Source of the DNA: Dehalococcoidales bacterium
GTDB lineage: Bacteria; Chloroflexota; Dehalococcoidia; Dehalococcoidales; UBA5760
Direction of reading: 5' to 3'
NCBI GenBank assembly: GCA_028716225.1
Contig: JAQUQE010000013.1
Span: 1 to 45,502, forward strand
DNA length: 45,502 nucleotides
The translations under genes and the position numbers were made by a program. Below, one piece after another: positions 29,247-35,872 of this stretch (the first letter of the stretch is position 1; the number at the start of each line of letters is the position of its first letter). A model generated the notes under the pieces. That model did no database searches. It saw only the letters and a list, made by a program, of their open reading frames with translations, and had not been told where the DNA came from.

Positions 29247-29587
29247 AACTCCTCCTTTTTCATCCATCCTTTATCGATAAAGGTCTGTATAGCAGTGAGT
29301 AGACGCTGTTTGACTATCTCTGCCACTTCTGGCTCGGTGTCAGGGGTGAGCTCGCCAATAACTGCGAGACTCCCCCTGCCGCTGGCCTCCTTGATAGTAC
29401 CAAATCGTTGCTGGGGCGGGTAAGCAGCGGCGCGCTCCCAATATTTGGAGCCATGCGATATTCCACAACAAGGGCACACAACCTCTCTTATCTCCGACCA
29501 GTATTTACTCGGGGCCTTAGTGACAACGGGCCTGGTTGCTTCAGTGGTCTTTTGTTTGAGTCGTTGGCTACGCGGTTCTTTTGGCAT
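29243..29587 (-). CDS. Hypothetical protein with zinc knuckle
   Basis: 114 aa. VVCPCCGISHGSKYWER has a C-x2-C plus His, with one unmatched pair. The N-terminus is basic and the C-terminus helical (EVAEIVKQRLLTAIQTFIDKGW). ATGA coupled with the gene downstream. No family recognised. Confidence 0.55.
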   Translation of the reverse strand: MPKEPRSQRLKQKTTEATRPVVTKAPSKYWSEIREVVCPCCGISHGSKYWERAAAYPPQQRFGTIKEASGRGSLAVIGELTPDTEPEVAEIVKQRLLTAIQTFIDKGWMKKEEL

Positions 29588-29617
29588 TTAGTTATCCTTC
29601 CCTTGTAGTTTTCTATA

Positions 29618-30208
29618 TTAAGCGATATATGCCCCTGCGGGGCTAGCTACGAAACCGCCAATTGCTATTTGGTCGCTCCCGAGGAGAATTCCACCATCAG
29701 CTTTAAGTGTAACTGACATAATCTGACCATATCTGTAAATTATCGGCTCGGAGAGCAAGCCTACCAGACAGAGCCTCCGGGCATTCTTTAGAAGTAAGTT
29801 TTGAAACGGCCTATCTCCCTTTGCCCTTCTTATTACGGGCAGAATAACTTTCAATCCATCAAGGCTGTAAAAACCACGCATAGGCCCAAAGCTACAACCG
29901 CTACGGAATTGGATTATGGAAGTTATAGGCTCTATGGATAAAAGCATTACCTCCGTGATGGCATAGATATACCCGGGGGGTATTTCTTTAGTAAACCACG
30001 CCGTTGTCTCATAGCTGAGATTCGGTGTTCTCCATGAAGATAATCCTAAGTCCTCATATGTCAAACCAGTAATATCAAGATGTTTAGGGTCATCTACTAT
30101 ACGTAACCGTTTTGCCTCGTCAACTATTTGCTTAATGGTGTCTAAGCGATACTGATTCGCTTGACCATTCATCATTAAATGCTTGGGTATCAAATAACTC
30201 GTAGACAA
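29618..30208 (-). CDS. Hypothetical beta-rich protein, TTG start
   Basis: 196 aa; TTG 30208 lies ~9 bases after AAAGGAG. Helical N-terminus (ANQYRLDTIKQIVDEAKRLRI), then a beta-rich region (GYIYAITEVMLLSIEPITSIIQFRSG) ending GGILLGSDQIAIGGFVASPAGAYIA. The composition resembles particle proteins of the rightward block but it sits with leftward genes. No family recognised. Confidence 0.5.
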   Translation of the reverse strand: MSTSYLIPKHLMMNGQANQYRLDTIKQIVDEAKRLRIVDDPKHLDITGLTYEDLGLSSWRTPNLSYETTAWFTKEIPPGYIYAITEVMLLSIEPITSIIQFRSGCSFGPMRGFYSLDGLKVILPVIRRAKGDRPFQNLLLKNARRLCLVGLLSEPIIYRYGQIMSVTLKADGGILLGSDQIAIGGFVASPAGAYIA

Positions 30209-30234
30209 TTTATTTACTCCTTTATCTTTCTATT

Positions 30235-30396
30235 TTACCTTTCTATCCGACCAGTACCGCCACACAGGTCACATCTACTGGTCCATGGGTCAGTCTTTGA
30301 TATGTTCCACCACGTCGGAATGCCAGGATGATAAATCTTGCCGTCTCCCTTGCACCGGGGGCACCGCCTACCTTTTCTCGTTTTTGCAGTCTTCAT
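30235..30396 (-). CDS. DnaJ-type zinc finger protein
   Basis: 53 aa. RRCPRCKGDGKIY and SRCDLCGGTGRIER are two CxxCxGxG repeats, the DnaJ central-domain signature, with a Trp-rich spacer. ATGA overlap with the integrase stop. Probably a small zinc-binding accessory protein. Confidence 0.7.
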   Translation of the reverse strand: MKTAKTRKGRRCPRCKGDGKIYHPGIPTWWNISKTDPWTSRCDLCGGTGRIER

Positions 30397-31259
30397 TCCC
30401 AAAACCTCAAAAAAGGATGATTCTTGAATATCTCCTGGTCAACTATCTCGTCAGCACCCTCCATGACAGCATACGAGTCTTCGTCGCCGCCCACAATCTG
30501 GAAGGCTGTGCTGTAGCGAGAAGTCATGTTGCTGCCGGACCGCTTCCACCTGTAGAAAGCCTCAATAGTGTTGTCCGCGATATGAGCCTGGCGGGCCACC
30601 ATAATACATGCTCTTCTAATCGCGTGCCAGCCAACATCTCCCCCCACCTTTACCTCGGCCATCTCTAATATCTGGTGGAAGATAAGGTTAATCATCGAAG
30701 AACTGAAGCGTCTGTCGAAGCCCCATTCTTTCAGGTAGGGTAATATAGATTCAGGAATCATGTGATACCGCTCCCTGCCATGTTTCTCTGTCTCGATGAA
30801 TATAAGTTTATGGGTAAAATCAAGGGACTCCGCTGTGATACTCTGCAGCTCCCCCTGCCGTAGTCCGTACACTGTTGACAGCGCCAGGAGGGCCTTCTGA
30901 TAAGGAGTAGCTACCCTTGCATTACGCATGACATCGACCATGGTATGAATCGACGTTGGTGCCAGTGTGGGAGCCCATACGTGTCTCTCTCTGATTACCG
31001 GAGCATCATTTCTCCGGAACGGCCAGTCCATTTTATTCCGGATAAAAAGACTCCGGAGTATGCGGAAATCTTTAGCCAGGCTACCATCGGCGTAGCCCTT
31101 GTGTTTTAGCAGGTCCATCCATTTACGGACATTCTCTGCGGACATTTCTCTGTCTCCAAGCCAATCGAGGAAAGCCCTGGCTCTCGCCGTTTGCCCGGCG
31201 CGGCTCTTATCCGGCAGTGACAGCTCGTAAACTGTTAGTAGTTTATTTTGCTTTGACAA
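30393..31259 (-). CDS. int: Tyrosine recombinase (integrase)
   Basis: 288 aa, TTG start behind AAAGGAG. An N-terminal SAM-like domain (ARAFLDWLGDREMSAENVRKWMDLL) precedes the catalytic domain: R134 in YGLRQGEL, K159 in TEKHGRERYH, H212-x-x-R215 in WHAIRR, W238 in place of the second His, and Tyr249 in SRYS. Complete catalytic set for integration, excision or dimer resolution. No attachment site found near it. Confidence 0.85.
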   Translation of the reverse strand: MSKQNKLLTVYELSLPDKSRAGQTARARAFLDWLGDREMSAENVRKWMDLLKHKGYADGSLAKDFRILRSLFIRNKMDWPFRRNDAPVIRERHVWAPTLAPTSIHTMVDVMRNARVATPYQKALLALSTVYGLRQGELQSITAESLDFTHKLIFIETEKHGRERYHMIPESILPYLKEWGFDRRFSSSMINLIFHQILEMAEVKVGGDVGWHAIRRACIMVARQAHIADNTIEAFYRWKRSGSNMTSRYSTAFQIVGGDEDSYAVMEGADEIVDQEIFKNHPFLRFWE

Positions 31260-31752
31260 TGTTCACCGTCTCCTTTCTCATCTTTATGAGAATATAAGAT
31301 ATAACCCCGATGTCTATCCCTAACATCCTACTTAAACGGCTCGGACCGAAACCGGTTTCAAGATGTTTCTCCCATATTGCCTTGTAGTCATGCTTACGGC
31401 GGGAACTGCCGTTAGTATTCTCTGGATGAACTGCAAAACCATAATGTTTCCCAGCCCATCTACCAAAGCAAGTGTTGTTACAGAAAAAAATTTTCTGGCC
31501 ATGGGTTAATTTGTTAATAACCTTTCTTTCACTCCATTCAGTTATCTTACCGCACTCATCACAAGCAACGGGGATTAAGTGGCGATGCCTGCAGCCTGCC
31601 TTTGTCATATTTTTACCGCAGATAGGACACGTTGGCAGTTTTGGATATTTTAAGGGAAGGTTGTATTTGGCTCGTATGATGTCAGGGTCCTCGCCGAAAA
31701 CTGCTGCTAACAAGTCTGCTGCCCCACAGGGCGATTTTACATTATTATTCAT
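31243..31752 (-). CDS. Zinc-finger/HTH DNA-binding protein
   Basis: 169 aa. TCPICGKNMTKAGCRHRH, VACDECGKITEW and FFCNNTCFGRWAG are three zinc knuckles, the last of a type seen with HNH-like and transposon proteins. The C-terminus (YKAIWEKHLETGFGPSRLSRMLGIDIGVISYILIKMRKE) is a helix-turn-helix. Overlaps both neighbours by a few bases. Candidate recombination directionality or repressor protein. Confidence 0.6.
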   Translation of the reverse strand: MNNNVKSPCGAADLLAAVFGEDPDIIRAKYNLPLKYPKLPTCPICGKNMTKAGCRHRHLIPVACDECGKITEWSERKVINKLTHGQKIFFCNNTCFGRWAGKHYGFAVHPENTNGSSRRKHDYKAIWEKHLETGFGPSRLSRMLGIDIGVISYILIKMRKETVNIVKAK

Positions 31753-31942
31753 GTTTGATTCGTCTCATTTCTCCAAATTTACCTTGCTTCCAATTTCTGC
31801 CCAGGCCGCCTATGATAATAGACCAGCCATCATAGGGTAAATATATCCTCTTCACGTAGCGTGAGGCTATATCACGATCCGCTGGAATCTCCCAGGCTAC
31901 CTCTCCGTTGGTTAACCAGACTGAATCGTACCATTTAAACAT
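31745..31942 (-). CDS. Hypothetical small protein
   Basis: 65 aa, beta-rich and aromatic (KWYDSVWLTNGEVAWEIPAD...YLPYDGWSIIIGG) with a basic tail. SD GGGAGG. It is the first gene after the TTGACT promoter at ~31.99 kb and the terminator at 32.1 kb. Confidence 0.55.
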   Translation of the reverse strand: MFKWYDSVWLTNGEVAWEIPADRDIASRYVKRIYLPYDGWSIIIGGLGRNWKQGKFGEMRRIKHE

Positions 31943-31968
31943 TCGGCCTCCCTAATGGATGATACAGA

Positions 31969-31997
31969 TGTACTATCGCATAAAGATACACAAAAGT
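31969..31997 (-). promoter_or_regulatory. Sigma70-type promoter
   Basis: Minus strand: TTGACT, 17-base spacer, GATAGT, ending about 27 bases before the ATG at 31942. Likely drives the 31942-30.2 kb genes including the integrase. Confidence 0.55.
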
Positions 31998-32075
31998 CAA
32001 TGCTTATAAAAAATAGGCGATTTTGAGGCTAAGTGGACTAGCTTTTGACGTTTAACAACAACAAGAAGTCCACAA

Positions 32076-32110
32076 ATAAAGAAAGCCCCAGGAGGAGTAA
32101 GCCTGGGGCT
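32076..32110 (-). terminator. Strong intrinsic terminator
   Basis: AGCCCCAGG (32084-32092) and CCTGGGGCT (32102-32110) form a 9-bp stem with a 9-base loop, followed on the minus strand by TTCTTTATTTG. It ends the 33.0-32.2 kb genes and any transcript from the promoter at 32153-32181. Confidence 0.8.
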
Positions 32111-32126
32111 TGACTAAGGAGGATAT

Positions 32127-32177
32127 ATGAAGAATATAAGCGGGCAACTTATATATACACCATTGTTGCCACGGTAG
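32127..32177 (+). other. Very short plus-strand frame with perfect SD
   Basis: AAGGAGG lies 7 bases before an ATG opening a 16-codon frame (MKNISGQLIYTPLLPR). It is on the plus strand between leftward genes. Either a peptide or a by-product of the anti-SD-like sequence in the opposite transcript. Confidence 0.3.
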
Positions 32178-32181
32178 TCAA
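32153..32181 (-). promoter_or_regulatory. Family-A promoter P1
   Basis: Minus strand: TTGACTACCGTGG with -35 TTGACT and -10 GTATAT/TATATA after 17-18 bases, preceded by a C-run. Transcription would start ~60 bases before the strong terminator, giving a short RNA. Confidence 0.6.
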
Positions 32182-32218
32182 GGGGGGGCAACAAATATTA
32201 TTTACTGAAATTATGCCA

Positions 32219-32482
32219 CTATTGGGATATCTCAGGCTCATCGCCGGGGCAAACTATCTGGATATCCTGGGTACCTTCCTCAACCATTATCTTACATTTC
32301 TGGCCCTCTTTATAGGCTGAGGGAACGGCACCATCGCCCTTAGCAAGGACTGCAGCGGTAAAGTCAGCGAAGCCCTCATCGGTCTCAATGTCCACTATCT
32401 GCACATCATTACCGAGCTTCGCTACTCTCTCTCTGATTTCCTTACATGGTCCGCAATGCTCGGATACATAGACCTTAATCAT
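32219..32482 (-). CDS. Thioredoxin/glutaredoxin-like protein
   Basis: 87 aa. IKVYVSEHCGPCKEIRERV places a CGPC redox motif at residues 10-13 after the first strand, the thioredoxin/glutaredoxin plan. Two further Cys lie in the C-terminal half. The usual cis-Pro is likely VPSAY (~53-57). It may act with the FTR-like protein at 20.4 kb. ATGA coupled to the gene upstream. Confidence 0.75.
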   Translation of the reverse strand: MIKVYVSEHCGPCKEIRERVAKLGNDVQIVDIETDEGFADFTAAVLAKGDGAVPSAYKEGQKCKIMVEEGTQDIQIVCPGDEPEISQ

Positions 32483-32679
32483 TTAGTAACATCCTTGTGC
32501 TGCCGGTAAAATTCAGGGATGCAGTTCTTCATTTTATCCAGTAACTCAGCTTTAGTGATACCCTTCTTGATCCCACAGTGCTCAGCGGCTTCTTTGAATA
32601 GCTTTTGCTGGGGTGTCTGCTCATACTCCCGAGGGGCTTGATGTACGATTAGACCGCCATGCCCACCGCTTTTTGTCAT
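32479..32679 (-). CDS. Small protein, paralog of 32794-33036; likely leaderless mRNA
   Basis: 66 aa. QTPQQKLFKEAAEHCGIKKGITKAELLDKMKNCIPEF aligns closely with the next gene's end. No SD is visible and the -10 of promoter P2 ends 6 bases before the ATG, so translation is probably leaderless. Function unknown; the Cys pair and Gln/Lys pattern recur in small phage proteins. Confidence 0.6.
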   Translation of the reverse strand: MTKSGGHGGLIVHQAPREYEQTPQQKLFKEAAEHCGIKKGITKAELLDKMKNCIPEFYRQHKDVTK

Positions 32680-32685
32680 GACTTA

Positions 32686-32715
32686 GTTATAACTTGGAAT
32701 GAGGATGGTTGTCAA
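32686..32715 (-). promoter_or_regulatory. Family-A promoter P2
   Basis: Minus strand: TTGACA (32715-32710), ACCATCC.. spacer of 17-18, -10 TTATAA/TATAAC (32692-32686). Near-consensus. Start of transcription is predicted at the A of the ATG at 32679. Confidence 0.7.
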
Positions 32716-32793
32716 TAGAAAAACAGCAGGCCCCCGGACTGCAAGTGTTGTATGCTCACTAACCCGAGGGCCTTTTTAAAAGTTGTCGATGGA

Positions 32794-33036
32794 TTAGAAT
32801 TTGCCGGGGATGCAGTCCTTCATCTTGGTCATCAGCTCTGATTTGCTGATGCCAGATTTGATGCCACAGTCCTTGGCAGCTGCAGCAACTTTCTTTTGCT
32901 GTGAAGTCTTGGGATATGGTTTCGGTTTCATCGAAACGATGATGCCGCCATTCCCACCCACAGCATAGGGGGCATCCTTCGCCTTGTAGCGCTTCGGTGC
33001 ACCCTTCATATAGGTAGAACCACCACTAAGTCTCAT
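32794..33036 (-). CDS. Small protein, paralog of 32479-32679
   Basis: 80 aa. A basic, Gly/Pro/Lys-rich N-terminus (GGSTYMKGAPKRYKAKDAP) is followed by the shared domain GGIIVSMKPKPYPKTSQQKKVAAAAKDCGIKSGISKSELMTKMKDCIPGKF. SD AAAGGGAG. Each of the two paralogs has its own family-A promoter. Confidence 0.65.
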   Translation of the reverse strand: MRLSGGSTYMKGAPKRYKAKDAPYAVGGNGGIIVSMKPKPYPKTSQQKKVAAAAKDCGIKSGISKSELMTKMKDCIPGKF

Positions 33037-33109
33037 TTAAGTTCTCCCTTTCGAGTGTTCCAGCCTTTAGTAGCCTAATAATGGCCTTCATGGCTTTATC
33101 GACATTTTG

Positions 33110-33139
33110 ATTGTGTACCCTGGTTACCACGGTTGTCAA
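33110..33139 (-). promoter_or_regulatory. Family-A promoter P3
   Basis: Minus strand: TTGACAACCGTGGTAAC with -35 TTGACA (33139-33134), 18 bases, -10 CACAAT. About 27 of 30 positions match the plus-strand promoter at 37981, on the other side of the genome. Confidence 0.65.
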
Positions 33140-33146
33140 GGGGGGG

Positions 33147-33344
33147 TTATTCGGGTAGGACCTCGATGATGGTCCACTTCTTACATTTAGGGCAGAGGAA
33201 CTCGACAGCTCCCAGCATTATAGCCTGGTTGCCCAAGAAGCGGCCGCAAGAAGAGCAGTACATAGGTTGTGTCTCGCACATTTTATTGAGAAGGACTTTA
33301 CCTGAAACATCCTGGATGACTTCCGTTGTTTCTTTCACAACCAT
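33147..33344 (-). CDS. Com-like zinc ribbon protein
   Basis: 65 aa from ATG 33344, SD AAAAGGAG; the frame is open upstream inside the neighbour. YCSSCGRFLGNQAIMLGAVEFLCPKCKKWTII matches the Com/rubredoxin-like ribbon (CxxC, G-VEF-CP-C). Phage Mu Com is a translational activator. Here the role is unproven. Confidence 0.65.
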   Translation of the reverse strand: MVVKETTEVIQDVSGKVLLNKMCETQPMYCSSCGRFLGNQAIMLGAVEFLCPKCKKWTIIEVLPE

Positions 33345-33345
33345 C

Positions 33346-33699
33346 TTATACTCCTTTTCCCTGGCACCGGCATTCGTGAATAGCGTTGAATATATTTTGC
33401 TGAAGTTCCTGCCTGTTTTTGGGCAGGGGGTAATCGACGATATTAACCATGCAGCCGGCCAGCTCTGCAGCCTCCTGCTCACAAGGCACTACACCCTTAA
33501 CCCTGCGAGACTTTCTCTCTTTAGGAGGCTTGGGTGGCTGCGACCGGCATATCTTTTCTGCCTCTTCTCGGGTCCCAGCTTTCCCTGAACATAATTTACT
33601 ACCACTACAGAAGTCCAACTTGCGCTGCTCTTTAGTCTTACCTGTACCCGTTATAAACGGGACCATGCATTTTCGATACTCGTCAAGTTTAAGGGGCAT
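33346..33699 (-). CDS. Cys-rich phage protein
   Basis: 117 aa. LDEYRKCMVPFITGTGKTKEQRKLDFCSGSKLCSGKAGTREEAEKIC is a recurrent Cys-containing segment. RVKGVVPCEQEAAELAGCMVN and ECRC follow. Pro/Lys linker between. It overlaps the ferritin-like gene's end by 11 bp. Possibly metal-binding, with unknown function. Confidence 0.6.
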   Translation of the reverse strand: MPLKLDEYRKCMVPFITGTGKTKEQRKLDFCSGSKLCSGKAGTREEAEKICRSQPPKPPKERKSRRVKGVVPCEQEAAELAGCMVNIVDYPLPKNRQELQQNIFNAIHECRCQGKGV

Positions 33700-34015
33700 C
33701 TTCTTTTCCCTTCGTGCACTCTTTTATAGCAGCTATGAAGTCATCTTTGGTAACAGGCTTCTTAGATATGAGACACTCCGCTGTCTCGGCCAGCTTAGAT
33801 TCTTCCGGCTTCAGGTCTAATACCCTCTGGCTAAACTCTATGGCATGCTGTTCTTCCTCGCCGGCAATGTGCTCAAATAAATTAGCTGTATCCAAGTCTC
33901 CCACACTCCTTGCTACTAAAGCTCTATCGATGTACGCTTTCCGCGCCATTATTTCCTCATCGACGCTCTTCTTGAGGTATTGAATAATCTTGGGGTAAAC
34001 GTATTTATCAGCCAT
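33689..34015 (-). CDS. Ferritin-like / rubrerythrin-type protein
   Basis: 108 aa. YLKKSVDEEIMARKAYIDRALVARSVGDLDTANLFEHIAGEEEQHAIEFSQRV has the paired-helix iron-site residues (E20/E21, E48 and the EEEQH motif) of half-length ferritin-like domains. It may bind iron or handle oxidants. The C-terminal ~30 residues form a separate helix-rich tail. SD AAGGAG. Confidence 0.7.
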   Translation of the reverse strand: MADKYVYPKIIQYLKKSVDEEIMARKAYIDRALVARSVGDLDTANLFEHIAGEEEQHAIEFSQRVLDLKPEESKLAETAECLISKKPVTKDDFIAAIKECTKGKEDAP

Positions 34016-34124
34016 GGGGCTGCTCCTTACTCTTCACAGTCTCCCAGTATTTTAACAAAGTACATTTCTCACAGACTCCCATATCTTTTCCCGGACAAGT
34101 TTTGCACTTATCCGGTCTGTCCAC
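34008..34124 (-). CDS. Tiny zinc-binding protein
   Basis: 38 aa from GTG 34124. KCKTCPGKDMGVCEKCTLL has two CxxC pairs. It overlaps the end of the intein-bearing gene and the start of the ferritin-like gene. The AAGGAG upstream is rather far, so the start is tentative. Confidence 0.5.
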   Translation of the reverse strand: MDRPDKCKTCPGKDMGVCEKCTLLKYWETVKSKEQPHG

Positions 34125-35775
34125 TTAGTTTACCGGCTCCTTGTAACTGTTTCTGTTGCTCCAGGGTAAGAAGTGATGTCACCTTTTCGGTACCCATAAC
34201 ATCCTTCCTGTAAGCTCTTACCTGGGGGATAAGACCCCGGTAATACTCAGGGTCGTGTTTCATAATCTCTGTGGGCTGAAAATCAGGTACATGGGATTTA
34301 TACCAGCCGATAATCTGGCCATAGACCGGCTTGTGCTCATAGGACATGATTTCCTCAGCCGTAGCCTCAACGCCGAAGTGGTGTTTATCAGCAAGACAGT
34401 TATGGGCAATACCGTGTGGAGTTAGATAACTTTCATCCTCGGCTACGCAGACGTTATAAACTGGTCCATTGTACTCTTCATCTTTTACGCAGCGTACCGG
34501 CAGGAACATATAACCTTCACCAGCCCACCCTTTGTTACGGAGTGTCCGTGATTGAACCACTCGCCAGCCAAAATCGCAAATAGCATTTAAACGGGACATC
34601 GCATCACCCGCAATAGAAATGGTATATGTATTACTTTCCGTCTTTATTAATCTACCCTCAATTATGCCATCTGGAGTCTTACTACATCTGAAACCATGCA
34701 GAATACCCAAGCGAAAAAGCATCATATGAATTTGATAAGCAAGGTCCTTTGAAACGGTAGCGTAATGCATTTCATTACTCGTAATGCATCCATCTCCCGA
34801 GAAGAGACCTTTTAGCAGCCTTCCTTGTTTTTCTGAGGGAAGATACATAAACCATGGGGGCAAGTGCTTTTCTAGGGCATTGCTGCCGAAGGCTTCAAAA
34901 AATAAGCAGAATTCTTTGTGGGTATAAGCGAGATGTAAGCATGTTCTTCTATGATATGTTTTCGGCTCGACTCCAAAGGTTTTGACAAATAATTGAATCA
35001 CTCTGTCTATGTGGTTAAGCTCATGATATCCTAAGCTGATAGTAATACGATTTTCAACCTTACAACCTTCTGCGAGATACCACCCAAGTATCTCCGCGAG
35101 GTCAGGTGTAATGATATCCATATCGCGGGTTTCTAATATTCTAGGAAAAACCATGAAGTCCCCATCGGTTATGTCTCTAGCATGTACCCAAGCTAGTTGG
35201 GATTCATTTAATCCTCCATGAGTGCGCCAATTCCAGCGCCATCCATCTTTTGCTACCAATACTGGATGTTCTGGTGTAGCCCGGAACGGGGAGCCAAAAT
35301 ATACTAGGTCGATATTTCGCATTATGCCAGTATGGTTTCGCACCATATGGTCGGTAATGCGTTGCACCTGTCCTCTATGGCTGAAGATTCTCCTGGCTCG
35401 ATTTTTGTAAACTTCAGCTAGTGTAATAACAGGGTGCATATCTCCATTTACGTAAACTAAAGAGTCACCAGGTTGACAGTCACAGGGTTTGCCGGCGATC
35501 CGCCCGCCCCCGGCAAGGTCCAGCTCCATCTTGTAGAGCTCTTTGCCCAGCCGGCGCCGGAGCTCTTCGATTGTTTCCTGGGTATTGGCCAGTTTAGGCT
35601 TGGTCACTATGGCTGGAGTAGTGCCGGATATGACTTGAGTAGATGAGGGTTGGATATGAAATACTTCTTCGCCCGGGTATGGTGGAAATTTCACTTCTGG
35701 CGGCGTATTTAACCCTTTAACGATGACGCTCACCAGCAGTTTAAGACCGACAATGGGTAAATTACCAAGGTCCAT
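34108..35775 (-). CDS. CDC...KHH-motif protein interrupted by an intein
   Basis: 555 aa precursor, 195 aa after splicing. The start is set at ATG 35775 with SD GGGAGGTGG; the upstream ATG at 35802 lies in the -10 box. Host parts: a hydrophobic N-terminus (LPIVGLKLLVSVIVKGL), a Pro/Thr linker, then KPCD joined to CLADKHHFGVEATAEEIMSYE and a helical C-terminus. Splicing restores CDCLADKHH, a probable metal site. First gene behind the leftward divergent promoter. Family not recognised. Confidence 0.75.
   Translation of the reverse strand: MDLGNLPIVGLKLLVSVIVKGLNTPPEVKFPPYPGEEVFHIQPSSTQVISGTTPAIVTKPKLANTQETIEELRRRLGKELYKMELDLAGGGRIAGKPCDCQPGDSLVYVNGDMHPVITLAEVYKNRARRIFSHRGQVQRITDHMVRNHTGIMRNIDLVYFGSPFRATPEHPVLVAKDGWRWNWRTHGGLNESQLAWVHARDITDGDFMVFPRILETRDMDIITPDLAEILGWYLAEGCKVENRITISLGYHELNHIDRVIQLFVKTFGVEPKTYHRRTCLHLAYTHKEFCLFFEAFGSNALEKHLPPWFMYLPSEKQGRLLKGLFSGDGCITSNEMHYATVSKDLAYQIHMMLFRLGILHGFRCSKTPDGIIEGRLIKTESNTYTISIAGDAMSRLNAICDFGWRVVQSRTLRNKGWAGEGYMFLPVRCVKDEEYNGPVYNVCVAEDESYLTPHGIAHNCLADKHHFGVEATAEEIMSYEHKPVYGQIIGWYKSHVPDFQPTEIMKHDPEYYRGLIPQVRAYRKDVMGTEKVTSLLTLEQQKQLQGAGKLSGQTG
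34399..35478 (-). mobile_element. Intein with LAGLIDADG homing endonuclease
   Basis: 360 aa inside the protein above. Starts at Cys (CQPGDSLVYVNGD, block A). Block B is ATPEHPVLV. LAEILGWYLAEG and LLKGLFSGDGC are the two LAGLIDADG helices. It ends DESYLTPHGIAHN (blocks F/G), followed by Cys+1. All splicing residues are present, so it should be active. It sits exactly between the two Cys of a CDC motif. Confidence 0.92.
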
Positions 35776-35797
35776 AGCTACCACCTCCCGTTTCGCT

Positions 35798-35827
35798 ATC
35801 ATATAACCACTTTACCATGGTAGTCAA
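35798..35827 (-). promoter_or_regulatory. Family-A promoter P4 (leftward)
   Basis: Minus strand: TTGACTACCATGGTAA with -35 at 35827-35822, 18-base spacer, -10 TATGAT (35803-35798). Drives the intein-bearing gene. Back-to-back with P5; only 7 bases lie between the two -35 boxes. Confidence 0.7.
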
Positions 35828-35834
35828 CCCCCTC

Positions 35835-35864
35835 TTGACAACCATGATGAAAGAGATACATGAT
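35835..35864 (+). promoter_or_regulatory. Family-A promoter P5 (rightward)
   Basis: Plus strand: TTGACAACCATG, -35 at 35835-35840, 17-18-base spacer, -10 ACATGA/CATGAT. The predicted start lies within about two bases of the ATG at 35873, so the mRNA may be leaderless. P4/P5 form the divergent control point of the two transcription blocks. Confidence 0.6.
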
Positions 35865-35872
35865 AAAAGGCA

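Noticed and set aside
35775-35802. Upstream ATG (35802) as start of the intein-bearing gene
   Set aside because: That ATG lies within the -10 TATGAT of P4; the ATG at 35775 has a strong SD.
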